From Bacillus sp. AFS088145 (GTDB taxonomy: Bacteria > Bacillota > Bacilli > Bacillales > Bacillaceae_G), in contig NZ_NUUX01000013.1 of assembly GCF_002564465.1 (NCBI RefSeq), positions 380,466 through 444,465 on the forward strand: DNA of 64,000 bases. The letters are read 5' to 3'. Under the pieces are notes generated by a model. The model worked only from the letters and a program-made list of their open reading frames with translations, had not been told where the DNA came from and did no database searches. How positions within the stretch are numbered: position 1 is the first letter of the stretch; each line of letters starts with the position of its first letter. Position numbers and translations under genes: made by a program. Of this stretch, positions 27,401 through 36,469 are shown piece after piece.

Positions 27401-29619
27401 GCGCCAAACGTTAATGAACCTTTTTCGTAATTCAAGTTCACACTATTACCGTTACTATCAATGTTTGCAGTTGTGTCTTGTGCTTTAAAACTCACATCAC
27501 GTTTTACTGCTTTCACTACATTGACTAAACCAGCACCTTGTTCGTATACAGAATAATTGCCGTCTAGATTTCCAGCAGTGTTTGTTAACGCTGCTTTCAC
27601 ATCAGCAGGTGTATAATCGGGATGGGCTTGTAAGATTAGTGCAGCAATACCTGCCACATGTGGCGACGCCATCGATGTACCTGAAATACGAGAATACGCG
27701 TTACTATAATCTACTTTATCTGGGCTATGAACGAAAAATGGATAAGTTGAGTATACCGATACACCTGGTGCAACAACATCTGGTTTAATGTCATATGTTG
27801 CAGCGACTGGTCCTCTTGAACTAAAACTTGCCAAGTGGTTCCCTTCTGTATTTGTTGTACTTACATTCGTAAAGGTGATTGTATTTGTGCCTTCTACACT
27901 ACGTAAACGTTCACCGTCAGCTTTTGTCATACGGAATGTTGGTATAAAGCCATCATTACTTGCTAAGTAAGCATCAATGTCCCCATCAATATTATTACTC
28001 ATAATTGCTGCAACTGCGCCTGCTTTCGCTGCGTTTGTAATTTTTTCAGCTAACGCGATTGTACCTCGTGTAATAAGTGCAACTTTTCCAGTTAAATCGA
28101 TTGGATTGCCGTTCGCATCTTTAAAATCAGCTGCTTGTGCTAAACCAACATCCACGATTGGATACGATTTGTTCTCTAAATCTGCCACATGATCATTGTA
28201 TCCTTTTCCAAGTAACTTGAAGTCAGTAAATGTTTCATTTCCAACTTTTGCTGACGCAATTGGAATACTAACTGGGAAATCACTTGCTCCAACTGTAATG
28301 GCAAGTGCTGATGCACCTGGTGTACCTAGTGTCCCTTCACCTGGACCAGAGTTTCCTGCTGAAATAACACATGTTACACCTGCAAGGGTTGCGTTATTAA
28401 TTGCCACAGCTTCAGCTGATAACGGATTATTAACTGGTGCTCCAAGAGATAAGTTGATCACTTTCATACCATCTTTTATTGCTTTATCAATTCCACCTAC
28501 AATCCCATCTGTATACCCTGTACCGTAAGGACCAAGTACACGATAGTCATACAAGTTCACGCCTGGTGCAACCCCTTGAGCTGGGAATTCTACATTATTT
28601 TTCGCTTGAGCAGCAATCGTACCTGATACGTGTGTTCCGTGGTACGTGTAATACGGTTCATCACTTTCAGGTTTGCCAGCTTTTATCCAATCATCGATTG
28701 TAGTTTCCATAGGATCGGCATCATTATCAACAAAATCCCAACCTTTAACTGTCGTTGGATCGATTTTGCTTGCATCTTCACCACTTTTTGCACGGTAGCC
28801 TTTATATACGTCTGTTAAATCTGGGTGATTGTAGTCAACTCCTGTATCGATAACTCCTACATTGATTCCTTTTCCAGTAGTGCCCTCTTTATGCAAATCT
28901 TCAATTCCTGGTAATGGAATATAATTTTCTGCTAAATTATTCCCACCTTGTTCACTTTCAGCAGCAGCTTTCAGTTCACTTGGGTCAAGCTTTACTAAGT
29001 CATCGTTTAATACACGATTTACTACACCAGAATCAAATAATTTTTCAACTAAGTTACCTGGTAGTGTCATTGCCACCCCGTTTAATGCATGTGTGTATTC
29101 ACGCGTAATTTGAGCGGTTGCATCCCCAGATTGGTCGGATGTTTCGTTAGATACTTCGTTTGGTGAAACAGATAATGCAGATACTGCATTTACTGCATTC
29201 GTTTTACTTGCACTATTATTTAACCCTTTTATAAATGATTTGAATGTAGCGTGTGACGAGTTAACTGCGCTAGTTTCTGCGCTTAATGTCGTTTTTTCGC
29301 CCTCCACTGCTTTTTGCAGTACACTTATTTTTGCTGGCGCTTGTGCAAATTCGACAATAACCTTAACTGGTTTTGAGCTTGTCGTATCAATTTTTGGCGA
29401 AATCTTTACACCACTTTCTGGTGACACGTTCTTTAACGCGGCAATTTGCTCAGCTGTTAAGTCTGGTGTGCTTGTGTTTTGTGCCAGTGAACCCATGACC
29501 GTTTTTTCTGTGCTCGCATTTGGTGTAGCTGCTAGTACGTTAAATGGAATCATCGAGCCCACAACCAGCGCACTGATCGTTGTTTTAGCTAAACTCATTT
29601 TAAAGTTTCTTTTACTCAC
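24427..29619 (-). CDS. Secreted S8 subtilisin-like protease, 1730 residues, with PA, dockerin-like, FnIII and Ig-like modules
   Basis: GTG 29619 follows GGGGGA with 6-nt spacing. Residues 1-31 are a signal peptide (cleavage near VLAATP). An inhibitor I9 propeptide follows, then the peptidase domain with Asp258 (GVIDTGVD), His327 (HGTHVSGT), Asn423 (SAGNSG) and Ser649 (SGTSMASPHVAG), interrupted by a PA insert at ~480-580 as in Vpr. After Fn3-like regions, residues ~1372-1432 hold two Ca-binding repeats (GDINGDGVIDVLDA; DLNKDGIVDSNDM) of dockerin type I. An FnIII-like domain (~1445-1545) and two bacterial Ig-like repeats end the protein. There is no LPXTG anchor. It is probably a released or wall-associated extracellular protease. 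Confidence 0.92.
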   Translation of the reverse strand: MSKRNFKMSLAKTTISALVVGSMIPFNVLAATPNASTEKTVMGSLAQNTSTPDLTAEQIAALKNVSPESGVKISPKIDTTSSKPVKVIVEFAQAPAKISVLQKAVEGEKTTLSAETSAVNSSHATFKSFIKGLNNSASKTNAVNAVSALSVSPNEVSNETSDQSGDATAQITREYTHALNGVAMTLPGNLVEKLFDSGVVNRVLNDDLVKLDPSELKAAAESEQGGNNLAENYIPLPGIEDLHKEGTTGKGINVGVIDTGVDYNHPDLTDVYKGYRAKSGEDASKIDPTTVKGWDFVDNDADPMETTIDDWIKAGKPESDEPYYTYHGTHVSGTIAAQAKNNVEFPAQGVAPGVNLYDYRVLGPYGTGYTDGIVGGIDKAIKDGMKVINLSLGAPVNNPLSAEAVAINNATLAGVTCVISAGNSGPGEGTLGTPGASALAITVGASDFPVSIPIASAKVGNETFTDFKLLGKGYNDHVADLENKSYPIVDVGLAQAADFKDANGNPIDLTGKVALITRGTIALAEKITNAAKAGAVAAIMSNNIDGDIDAYLASNDGFIPTFRMTKADGERLRSVEGTNTITFTNVSTTNTEGNHLASFSSRGPVAATYDIKPDVVAPGVSVYSTYPFFVHSPDKVDYSNAYSRISGTSMASPHVAGIAALILQAHPDYTPADVKAALTNTAGNLDGNYSVYEQGAGLVNVVKAVKRDVSFKAQDTTANIDSNGNSVNLNYEKGSLTFGAVYKKDGAVNTSNRTVKVKNRGNSDKTFDISTTFIKPNATVSDATKNGITVTTSSPSLTVKAGETTNFTVTLNLPDTAEYGRYEGYLNIVNHDDPSETYRMPLAVRSVEKGLGNLLMDVPAAPTRQPVIYSDFNGNPGRQLKFRFNSPMKYFWIVIYDKDGNPVGATTDSPLNVSSVQTDIDYVVGFDPSTYYPFIGDPKLEKTNMFTKAALPEGQYTLKMRTTDTTNMYAKTYEKSQLFVVDNTLPTLTYKDHAPGVYELEDKDFTDEQQNGNMYNAFWVHTNLSDEGTAKLAPLGLTQSANILWYYHNSVGEPEGDFPVEANGDAKFGIEKSDIENGPATITLMPMDAAHNVELLNDFHEYGFIKKGSPYMVPTYDKQKVTLNDTITMTLNLNNVKDMMSGTFKSAYYHNYLELQGVTVNPAFQKWADQNGVKVNVDTPVKTADEVYPGHVTDINVGAHLTGGSDFKGFNGDSPFLDVTFKVTDDMWDIMYSKLTPDDDMTKFSMTQYGTDETKEITAFSRLNQFQIVPTHSQVQTYVKLQGLKNNFTAKLDSIGAKGYAQLPDGTKIPGTIDSYGYIDIKGIPLSKDPIKFIVEGPGHLKSIQSITLGKKSPWGDDLGVYKYIGGAQPYGAAGDINGDGVIDVLDAKRVSDKMGQQDSVNYPIEDLNKDGIVDSNDMQFVATNFGKTNPEATILPKEVMKVDGKDLYATEIFNKAKVYSNVNTFKVDSKKANSVTLNWLAVDPAGNWGGLKIQQQSSNDGITWPTTWTDAKLDTPITVSSTSAKVTGLSDSTYYRFRLVVMGGLNGTLNSGYSNVIQMTTLLLTPTIDVIDDNDTTITGKANTNVNIVVKNNSTVVGTGKTDASGNYSIQIKPQKADSVLTVSASDASGNQSEQASIVVLDRTAPDAPIINTVTKKDQKITGKTEANATVAIKFNNVVTEVQADQNGNFSLDIPHKNYGDYIGLVISVTAKDAAGNVSAATETVILNK

Positions 29620-29677
29620 CTGTTCTCCCCCATTTTTTTATTTTTTTGACTTTTGACAATTCTCTTTCTTTTTTTTT

Positions 29678-29706
29678 ATTTTATCGCTAGTAATCGACAT
29701 CGTAAA
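29678..29706 (-). promoter_or_regulatory. Possible sigma-A promoter of the subtilase gene
   Basis: On the minus strand TTTACG and TAAAAT are separated by 17 bp, about 60 bp upstream of the GTG start. The remaining 29707-29957 is very AT-rich and shows no gene or clear operator. Confidence 0.4.
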
Positions 29707-29961
29707 TTGGGGTAATTCATCAAATAAACTATAAAAAAAAGCAGATAATTGATCCTATTTATAGAACTTTTCATTAAAAAGCTTTATAAAACGTCATTTT
29801 CAGACAATTTTTATTTGGGCGAATTTTGCATTTTTTAATAAAAAAAAAGAAAAGATTAGAAATAATTACTAATAATTATTACAACCCTCTAATTTAACTA
29901 AATTTTCATATTTATTTGTCGTTCATATTTTTTTACAAAGAAAAATATGAAAAAAGTTCTA

Positions 29962-29989
29962 ATAAAAAAAAGAAGATACGAATGTATCT
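29962..29989 (-). terminator. Intrinsic terminator of the metallophosphoesterase gene
   Basis: On the minus strand AGATAC-attc-GTATCT is followed by TCTTTTTTTT. Confidence 0.75.
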
Positions 29990-30002
29990 CCTCCTAATGA
30001 CT

Positions 30003-30761
30003 TTATATACTCTTAATAACAATATAATGCGTTTCCGGCCTAGCACTTAATCTAAGTGGTATAGTCGTAGTACCATATCCATTACTTATTATTTGAGTTA
30101 TCCCCTTATACACATGCGTTTTACCTTTTTCATAAGGACCATATCCGAAAATCCTTATTTGGCCTCCATGTGTATGACCACTTAAAACAAGAGAAACTCC
30201 TTGTTCTTTCTTTAGTAACTTTAAGGCTCTTGGATTATGACTAACTAAAATCTTAAATACATTTTGTATAACATCTTGAAATGCAAGATCAAGATCCACC
30301 TTCCCAGTTTTCAAATCATCTACTCCAATCAGTGACCATTCTATTTGTAAATGATTAACCGTAACAGATGAATTTTTCAATACAACTACATTCCATTTTT
30401 TAAATATTTTCTCTATATCCTTCTTTTCGACTTCGATATCATTATTTCCCCAAACAAAGAAGACCTTTCCGAGACTACTTAGTTTTTGAATATTTTGTTC
30501 AATTCTTTTTAGAGGCACTCCTTTTTCTAAAAGATCACCACCAATTATGACAAGATCAACTTGATTAGACATTTTATTTATAATAGAAGAATTAATTTTT
30601 CTTCTATGAATATCTGAAATAAAAAATAGTCTAATTGGCTTTTCAAGTGGCGTATTTGAGAAAGAAAATTCATGTTTTCTTACTATATTTTGATGCGCCT
30701 CTATGAACATATAAACTAACAGTAAAAAACCTAGTAATATACAAATGAAAAAATAAATCAT
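30003..30761 (-). CDS. Membrane-anchored calcineurin-like metallophosphoesterase
   Basis: A 252-residue protein with one N-terminal transmembrane helix (MIYFFICILLGFLLLVYMFI) and the five metallophosphatase blocks: FISDIHRRK, IIGGDLLE, VWGNNDIE, LVSHNPRAL and LSGHTHGGQ. Such YkoQ/YpbG-like proteins hydrolyse phosphodiesters or phospholipid headgroups at the membrane; the substrate here is unknown. ATG 30761 has GGAGGG upstream, so I prefer it to the in-frame ATG at 30782. Confidence 0.87.
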   Translation of the reverse strand: MIYFFICILLGFLLLVYMFIEAHQNIVRKHEFSFSNTPLEKPIRLFFISDIHRRKINSSIINKMSNQVDLVIIGGDLLEKGVPLKRIEQNIQKLSSLGKVFFVWGNNDIEVEKKDIEKIFKKWNVVVLKNSSVTVNHLQIEWSLIGVDDLKTGKVDLDLAFQDVIQNVFKILVSHNPRALKLLKKEQGVSLVLSGHTHGGQIRIFGYGPYEKGKTHVYKGITQIISNGYGTTTIPLRLSARPETHYIVIKSI

Positions 30762-30834
30762 GTAGCCCTCCATTTCCAGCATTAAAAGAAATACCTACTC
30801 GCTTAAGCTTTTATAAAAAGGACTTTTGCTTCTC

Positions 30835-31389
30835 TTATTTAATATCCTTAATAATTCTCGCAGGATTACCTCCAACGACTACATTGTCAGGAACATCTTT
30901 TGTTACAACAGTACCAGATGCGATGACAACATTATGTCCAATCTTTACTCCTGGATTTATAATCGCTCTTCCACCAATCCAAACATTATCACCAATCGTA
31001 ACTGGTTTACCAAATTCCGCTCCACTAGCCCTCACAACTGGATCAAGTGGATGTGTAGCGGTATAAATATGTACACCGGATGCCATAAAACAATTTATGC
31101 CAATATAAACCGGGCAAACATCCAAGATGACACAATCAAAGTTGGCATAAAAATTTTCACCTACATGAATATTGTATCCATAATCACATCTAAAGGTAGG
31201 TTCAATATTTATAGATTCACCCGTCGAACCAAATAATTGTTTTAATAGACTTTCTCTTTTACTGTTTTCGGTTTCTAGCGTTAAATTATATTCACGTGTC
31301 AAACGTCGAGCATTAATTCTTTCTTCAACTAATTGATCATCCCACGCCAAATACATCTCACCATTTATCATTTTTTCCTTCTCGCTCAC
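30835..31389 (-). CDS. maa: Maltose/galactoside O-acetyltransferase (left-handed beta-helix)
   Basis: A 184-residue acetyl-CoA-dependent sugar O-acetyltransferase. The N-terminal cap [29 protein letters not shown] is typical of Maa/LacA. The hexapeptide repeat coil follows, with the catalytic-His region [12 protein letters not shown] and the acetyl-CoA-binding stretch [40 protein letters not shown]. It starts at GTG 31389 behind AAGGAGAGG. The natural acceptor is uncertain; detoxification of non-metabolised sugars is the usual suggestion. Confidence 0.9.
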   Translation of the reverse strand: MSEKEKMINGEMYLAWDDQLVEERINARRLTREYNLTLETENSKRESLLKQLFGSTGESINIEPTFRCDYGYNIHVGENFYANFDCVILDVCPVYIGINCFMASGVHIYTATHPLDPVVRASGAEFGKPVTIGDNVWIGGRAIINPGVKIGHNVVIASGTVVTKDVPDNVVVGGNPARIIKDIK

Positions 31390-31498
31390 ATTAACCTCTC
31401 CTTTAAAATCATTTTTTACCTATCTTTACCGACTTTTCCTGTCTTTTTCATGTTAAAGTATTATAAAAATAAACAATAAATGGATAGGAGGTATTTCA

Positions 31499-32122
31499 TT
31501 GGATTTAACGATTTACTTGTCATATATAGGTGTGTCCTTATTATTAATTATAGCACCTGGACCAGATAATATTTTTGTTATGGCTCAAAGTATCTCATAT
31601 GGAAAAAAAGAAGGAATTGCAACTGCATGTGGTCTTTGTTCAGGAGTTACAATCCATACACTAGCTGCTTCAATCGGATTATCTGCCATCTTGTATAAAT
31701 CAGATATCGCTTTTTCCATTTTAAAATACTTAGGTGCTTTTTATTTACTTTATTTAGCTTACCAAGCGTTCCGTTCAAGTAATGAAGTTGGCTCATTCAC
31801 AAAACCAAAAAAACAAACATTACCAACCTTATATCGTCGTGGATTTTTAATGAATGTACTGAATCCAAAGGTTTCGTTATTCTTTCTAGCGTTTTTACCT
31901 CAATTTATAGAAAAAGACGGTATTTCAGTTCCTCTACAGCTGATCGTTTTAGGTTTAACTTTTATGGTATTAACTCTCCTTGCATTTTCAATTATAGCTG
32001 TTTTTGCAGGTAGCTTAGGTGAAAAACTGTTACAAAATGATAAATCATCTAAAATTATCAATCTAGCACAAGGCGCTATTTTTACAGGAATTGGATTGAA
32101 GTTATTTTTTATGGATCGATAA
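31499..32122 (+). CDS. LysE/RhtB family amino-acid exporter
   Basis: A 207-residue protein with six predicted hydrophobic segments. The family signature is IAPGPDNIFVMAQSISYGKKEGIATACGLCSG near residues 18-49, and NPKVSLFFLAFLPQF near 120. It probably exports an amino acid or derivative; which one cannot be read. The start is TTG 31499, 8 nt after AGGAGG. A strong terminator follows. Confidence 0.9.
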   Translation: MDLTIYLSYIGVSLLLIIAPGPDNIFVMAQSISYGKKEGIATACGLCSGVTIHTLAASIGLSAILYKSDIAFSILKYLGAFYLLYLAYQAFRSSNEVGSFTKPKKQTLPTLYRRGFLMNVLNPKVSLFFLAFLPQFIEKDGISVPLQLIVLGLTFMVLTLLAFSIIAVFAGSLGEKLLQNDKSSKIINLAQGAIFTGIGLKLFFMDR

Positions 32123-32157
32123 AAGTGTAATTTAATAAGTAGTCAATGAACAACAAA

Positions 32158-32190
32158 AATGAGTACTGTTAATAGTACTCATTTTCTTTT
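32158..32190 (+). terminator. Intrinsic terminator of the LysE-family gene
   Basis: AATGAGTACT-gttaat-AGTACTCATT followed by a T-rich tail. Confidence 0.85.
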
Positions 32191-32315
32191 TTGGAGAAGT
32201 AACTGTTTCAAGGTTTTTTATTGTATTCGTTTTGTTTTAGTCGATTCACAATCAATGTATCGTTATCTTTTGAATTTAGTAGGTTTCACTCTAATTACTC
32301 ATGATTAGGGAGCCC

Positions 32316-32430
32316 TTATTTGCAGTTTTCCCTATTATATTTGCAGTTTGGGATTTTTTAATTGCAGATGTGCCAGTCTTAATTGCTCTTTCTCAGTTTT
32401 ATTTGCAGTTTTCGTATTATTAATTGCACA
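32316..32430. repeat. AT-rich phased repeat array, six units of 20-21 bp
   Basis: TTATTTGCAG or TTAATTGCAG recurs with TTGC at 32320, 32341, 32362, 32383, 32403 and 32424: intervals 21, 21, 21, 20, 21 bp. The bases between are not conserved. The motif, orientation and period are the same as at 12809-13018. It occupies most of the 357-bp gap between the convergent LysE-family and PTS IIC genes. Confidence 0.82.
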
Positions 32431-32479
32431 TCATCAATCATTAACAACATCTTGATTCAGCAGAGATATTGTTCTATTT

Positions 32480-33487
32480 TTATAATATTTTCAACTCTCC
32501 AGCTTTAATCATATTCGCTTGTTTTAAGAATATGTACACAATATACGAAACGATTCCTGGGACTAATACATAGGTAACAATCATTGGTATAATAACTGCA
32601 CTTCCATAAGAAGCTAATAAATTCATTGGTGCAACAAATGCACATAACCCTAACCCAGCGATTTCTTTTGGTGCTTCAATATGAAATAAAAAAGCTGATA
32701 CTGGTCCTGCCACAGCACTTGCAACTATGGTCGGTATGAGTATCCTAATATTCCTTGTTACATTTGGTAGCTGTAATTTAGGGGTAATGATTAATAAACC
32801 AAGAATACTTCCTGGATCATTCTCCCTTGCTGAGATAACAGCTAAACCAACAAATTGTGCTGCACATCCTGCTAAGGCAGCCCCGCCAGCAAGTCCATCT
32901 AAATTCAATGCAATTGCTAATGCAGCTGAGGAAGCAGGAGAAACAATTAAAATCCCCCAAACGACTGCTAATACAATTGAAGCTATAATTGGTGAACCTT
33001 CTGTTGAACCTTTAATAAAATTCCCAACCGCTATTAAGAGTGGAGAAATCCATTTTGATAAATATAATCCAACTAAACCTGAAATTAAGATGGCAAATAA
33101 AGGCACTACCATTAAATCTAGTTTTGTTTTACCTTGAACAGCTTTTCCAATCAAGATTGCAACTAAAGCTGATAATAACGCTCCTACTGGTTCACCCATT
33201 TTAATGGTCATTGCCGTATCTACCATTAATAAAGCCCCGGAACCGATTATTGCAGCAGACATTGCAGAAAAAATGATTAATGTACTTGATCCTAATAAAA
33301 CGGCTATACCTGCACCAATAGCTGGTGCCATTAATAACTTAGTTGATAATCCGATCGTCATTAAAGATTCAAAATGAAAAATTTTCCCAATACTCTCAAG
33401 CAAAGACCCGATACCGATCATTACAAAAACAGCATGTGCTATACCTTCTGATGCTCTAAATACCCTACTTTTTTCTTGCTTACTCAT
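32480..33487 (-). CDS. PTS-like sugar transporter subunit IIC (PTS_EIIC_2 family), orphan
   Basis: A 335-residue, strongly hydrophobic protein with about nine membrane segments (SEGIAHAVFVMIGIGSLLES, TKLLMAPAIGAGIAVLLGS, SPASSAALAIALNLDGLAGGAALAGCAAQ). It resembles the PTS_EIIC_2 family, stand-alone IIC proteins with no fused IIA or IIB domain. No IIA, IIB or metabolic gene lies nearby, so whether it does PTS transport is open. AGGTAGG precedes the ATG. Confidence 0.75.
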   Translation of the reverse strand: MSKQEKSRVFRASEGIAHAVFVMIGIGSLLESIGKIFHFESLMTIGLSTKLLMAPAIGAGIAVLLGSSTLIIFSAMSAAIIGSGALLMVDTAMTIKMGEPVGALLSALVAILIGKAVQGKTKLDLMVVPLFAILISGLVGLYLSKWISPLLIAVGNFIKGSTEGSPIIASIVLAVVWGILIVSPASSAALAIALNLDGLAGGAALAGCAAQFVGLAVISARENDPGSILGLLIITPKLQLPNVTRNIRILIPTIVASAVAGPVSAFLFHIEAPKEIAGLGLCAFVAPMNLLASYGSAVIIPMIVTYVLVPGIVSYIVYIFLKQANMIKAGELKIL

Positions 33488-33567
33488 ATCATACCTACCT
33501 TTTTATAGTAACTACTTCTAGTATTTGCATAATGAATAGAAAATTATTAATAATTAGAAGCACAAAA

Positions 33568-33591
33568 AAGCGTCCAAAGAAATTGGACGCT
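33568..33591 (-). terminator. argH terminator hairpin, outer copy
   Basis: The hairpin GCGTCC...GGACGC with its flanks forms a 24-bp sequence repeated identically at 33751-33774. Between the two copies lies the palindromic element. On the minus strand this copy is followed by TTTTTTGTG and should be the functional terminator of argF-G-H. Confidence 0.85.
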
Positions 33592-33750
33592 CAGACTGTT
33601 GACAAACGCTCGCTTTCTTCGTTGCTTCGCCTTTCTGCGGTGCTCATTACCGTCTAAGGTAACTCCGCTCCTCACCAGACTTCGCGCCTCGAAAGACAAA
33701 CGCTTGCAATCAGTCTGAAACTCAAGTTTTTTGTATTTTGTCTACACACT
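33592..33750 (-). repeat. Palindromic intergenic element, copy B (core 33592-33717)
   Basis: Read on the minus strand it begins AGTGTGTAGACAAAATACAA, continues to CAGACTGATTGCAAGCG and ends CGAGCGTTTGTCAACAGTCTG. The 126-bp core has the same inverted termini and inner fold-back (AGTTACC / GGTAAT) as the copies at 3.4, 44.0 and 62.1 kb. It is bracketed exactly by two identical copies of the argH terminator hairpin. Confidence 0.88.
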
Positions 33751-33774
33751 AAGCGTCCAAAGAAATTGGACGCT
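33751..33774 (-). terminator. argH terminator hairpin, inner copy
   Basis: This 24-bp sequence, identical to 33568-33591, lies directly after the argH stop. On the minus strand it is followed by AGTGTGTAGAC rather than a T run, so alone it should terminate poorly. Confidence 0.8.
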
Positions 33775-33787
33775 TTCAATAGGGAAA

Positions 33788-35179
33788 TTATACCATATTC
33801 GTTGTAACGCTGAAACACTCTTCCGCTTTCATTATTTGTTTCCAAACTTCATTTGTAGAAGTTCCACCTTCACTAATTCTTGCTTCCATAACCGTTTTTG
33901 GATTTAATGTATGATAAATATCTTCTTCAAACACTTCATTAATCATCTTAAATTCCTCAAGCTTTAATTCCCCAAGAAATTTATGATTTTCTATAGCATA
34001 TAGAACCGTTTTTCCAACGATTTCATGAGCTTGTCGGAATGGTATTTTTTTTCGAACTAAGTAATCAGCAAGATCAGTAGCGTTTGAATAATCATTTTTA
34101 ACTGCTTCATACATACGATTTTCGTTTACTTTCATCGTATCAATAATTCCCGAAAGTAATCGCAGTGCTCCTACAACAGTATAAACAGTATCAAACATAC
34201 CTTCTTTATCTTCTTGCATGTCCTTGTTATATGCTAAAGGCAGTCCTTTTAAAACAGTTAATAATCCGATTAAGTTGCCATAAACTCTCCCTGTTTTACC
34301 TCGAAGTAATTCTGGAACATCTGGATTTTTTTTCTGTGGCATAATACTAGAGCCGGTACAAAAAGCATCGTCTAATTCAATAAACTGAAATTCTTGACTA
34401 GACCAAATGACAAATTCCTCTGATAGTCTAGAAATATGTGTCATAAGTAATGAAGAATCAGAAAGGAACTCCACGATAAAATCACGGTCGCTTACTGCAT
34501 CTAAACTATTATGATAGATATCACTAAAACCAAGTAATTCAGCGGTACGTTGACGGTTAATTGGGAATGTTGTTCCAGCTAATGCACCTGCACCTAATGG
34601 TGAAATATCCACTCGTTTTAAACTATCTTTGAATCTGCTTTTGTCACGCTCAAGCATCCAAAAATACGCAAGTAAATGATGTGCAAATGATACAGGCTGA
34701 GCTCTTTGTAAGTGTGTATATCCAGGCATTATTGTATTTACATGCTTTTTTGCTTGCATAACGATTTTATTTTGAACTTCTTCAATTAAATCAATAATGG
34801 AGGACGTATTATTTTTTAAAAATAGATGCATATCCGTTGCAACTTGATCATTTCGACTACGACCTGTATGTAATTTTCCACCTACAGGACCGATTTCTTC
34901 AATTAACATACTTTCGATATTCATATGAATATCTTCATTTTCAATGCTAAATTGAACCTCATTTTTCTCAACTTTTTTTAATATAGTATTTAAACCTTCT
35001 ATTATAAGTTCAGCTTCATTGATTTCAATTATGCCACATTCTCCAAGCATGGTTGCATGTGCGATACTACCCGCTATATCTTCTTTAGCCATTATTTGAT
35101 CAAATTCAATTGATGCCGTAAATTCTTCTACTAATTGGTTTGTCTCCTTCGTAAAACGTCCACCCCAAAGTTTTGACAT
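33788..35179 (-). CDS. argH: Argininosuccinate lyase ArgH
   Basis: A 463-residue enzyme that cleaves argininosuccinate to arginine and fumarate. It shows the N terminus [37 protein letters not shown] with the catalytic His, and the fumarase-superfamily signature [12 protein letters not shown] near 278. ATG 35179 follows AAGGAGG; the ATG at 35194 would include that site. It is the last gene of argF-argG-argH. Confidence 0.96.
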   Translation of the reverse strand: MSKLWGGRFTKETNQLVEEFTASIEFDQIMAKEDIAGSIAHATMLGECGIIEINEAELIIEGLNTILKKVEKNEVQFSIENEDIHMNIESMLIEEIGPVGGKLHTGRSRNDQVATDMHLFLKNNTSSIIDLIEEVQNKIVMQAKKHVNTIMPGYTHLQRAQPVSFAHHLLAYFWMLERDKSRFKDSLKRVDISPLGAGALAGTTFPINRQRTAELLGFSDIYHNSLDAVSDRDFIVEFLSDSSLLMTHISRLSEEFVIWSSQEFQFIELDDAFCTGSSIMPQKKNPDVPELLRGKTGRVYGNLIGLLTVLKGLPLAYNKDMQEDKEGMFDTVYTVVGALRLLSGIIDTMKVNENRMYEAVKNDYSNATDLADYLVRKKIPFRQAHEIVGKTVLYAIENHKFLGELKLEEFKMINEVFEEDIYHTLNPKTVMEARISEGGTSTNEVWKQIMKAEECFSVTTNMV

Positions 35180-35206
35180 AACTGCCTCCTTCATCCACCC
35201 TATATT

Positions 35207-36421
35207 TTATTTACTTAAAACTGTATTTTTCTGTGTAACTTCGCTATATACCTTTGTTGGTAATCCCCATAGTTTAATAAAGCCTACCGCTGCATTATGA
35301 TCAAATAAATCACCTTTTGAATAGGTTGCAAGCTCTTCATTATATAGACTAGTTTCCGATTTTCTACCGACTACTGTATGAGTGCCTTTAAATAATTTCA
35401 CACGAACAATACCACTTACTGTTTCTTGTGTAGTATTTACAAACGCATCCAAAGCACCCATTAAAGGTGAATACCACAATCCATCGTAAAGCATTTTTGA
35501 AAATTGTTGTTCAATACTTACTTTAAAATTTGTTACCTCACGAGGTAATGTAAGGAACTCTAATTCTTTATGCGCATTGATTAAGATTAGCGCTGCTGGA
35601 TTTTCATATACTTCACGTGATTTTATGCCTACTAATCTATTTTCAATATGGTCGATTCTTCCAACACCGTGCTTTCCACCAATACCGTTTAATTGTTCAA
35701 TTAGTTGAACTAGCTCAATAGGCTGGCCATTCAAACTTACAGGTACACCTTTTGAAAATTCAATTTCAATATATTCAGGAACATCCGGAGTATTTTTAAT
35801 GGCATTCGTCCAATCAAAAGCTTCTTCCGGTGCTTCATTCCACGGATTCTCTAATACACCTGCTTCACAAGCTCTTCCCCAAATATTCGCATCAATTGAA
35901 AATGGATTATCTAAATCGACCGGAATTGGAACACCATTTTCATGTGCGTACTCAATTTCCTCATCACGTGTCATGCCCCATTCACGAACAGGCGCCACTA
36001 CTTTAAGATTCGGATTCAAGGCCATTACTGAAACTTCGAAACGAACTTGATCATTTCCTTTTCCAGTACAACCATGTGCAACTGCAACTGCACCTTCTTG
36101 CTTTGCTACATCGACTAATAGTTTTGCGATTAAAGGTCTTGATAGCGCAGATGATAGTGGATACTTTCCTTCATATAATGCATTCGCTTTTAGAGCCGGT
36201 ACAATATAGTCTTTTGCAAATAAGTCCTTTACATTGATCATATATGACTTAATTGCTCCTAAATTTAACGCCTTTTGACGAACCGCTTCAACATCTTTCC
36301 CTTCACCTAGATCTAGGCAAAGTGCAATCACATCGTAGTTATATTTTTCTTGTAACCATTTAATACAAACTGAAGTATCTAAACCACCTGAATATGCTAA
36401 AACAATTTTTTCATTTCCCAT
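35207..36421 (-). CDS. argG: Argininosuccinate synthase ArgG
   Basis: A 404-residue enzyme joining citrulline and aspartate with ATP. The PP-loop [10 protein letters not shown] (residues 9-18), [28 protein letters not shown] and [11 protein letters not shown] are conserved. It lies between argF and argH on the same strand, 27 bp before argH, with GGGGGT before its ATG. Confidence 0.96.
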   Translation of the reverse strand: MGNEKIVLAYSGGLDTSVCIKWLQEKYNYDVIALCLDLGEGKDVEAVRQKALNLGAIKSYMINVKDLFAKDYIVPALKANALYEGKYPLSSALSRPLIAKLLVDVAKQEGAVAVAHGCTGKGNDQVRFEVSVMALNPNLKVVAPVREWGMTRDEEIEYAHENGVPIPVDLDNPFSIDANIWGRACEAGVLENPWNEAPEEAFDWTNAIKNTPDVPEYIEIEFSKGVPVSLNGQPIELVQLIEQLNGIGGKHGVGRIDHIENRLVGIKSREVYENPAALILINAHKELEFLTLPREVTNFKVSIEQQFSKMLYDGLWYSPLMGALDAFVNTTQETVSGIVRVKLFKGTHTVVGRKSETSLYNEELATYSKGDLFDHNAAVGFIKLWGLPTKVYSEVTQKNTVLSK

Positions 36422-36469
36422 GTTATTACCCCCGATTAGATTTTTTAAAAATATAATAGATTTTTAGAA

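Noticed and set aside
28196-28528. Several plus-strand ORFs of 60-110 codons inside 25.8-29.1 kb
   Set aside because: All lie opposite the protease gene, whose less AT-rich sequence gives few stops in other frames.
29240-29656. 138-codon ORF opposite the subtilase signal region
   Set aside because: Antisense to a well-supported secreted protease; its composition is a mirror of the protease coding frame.
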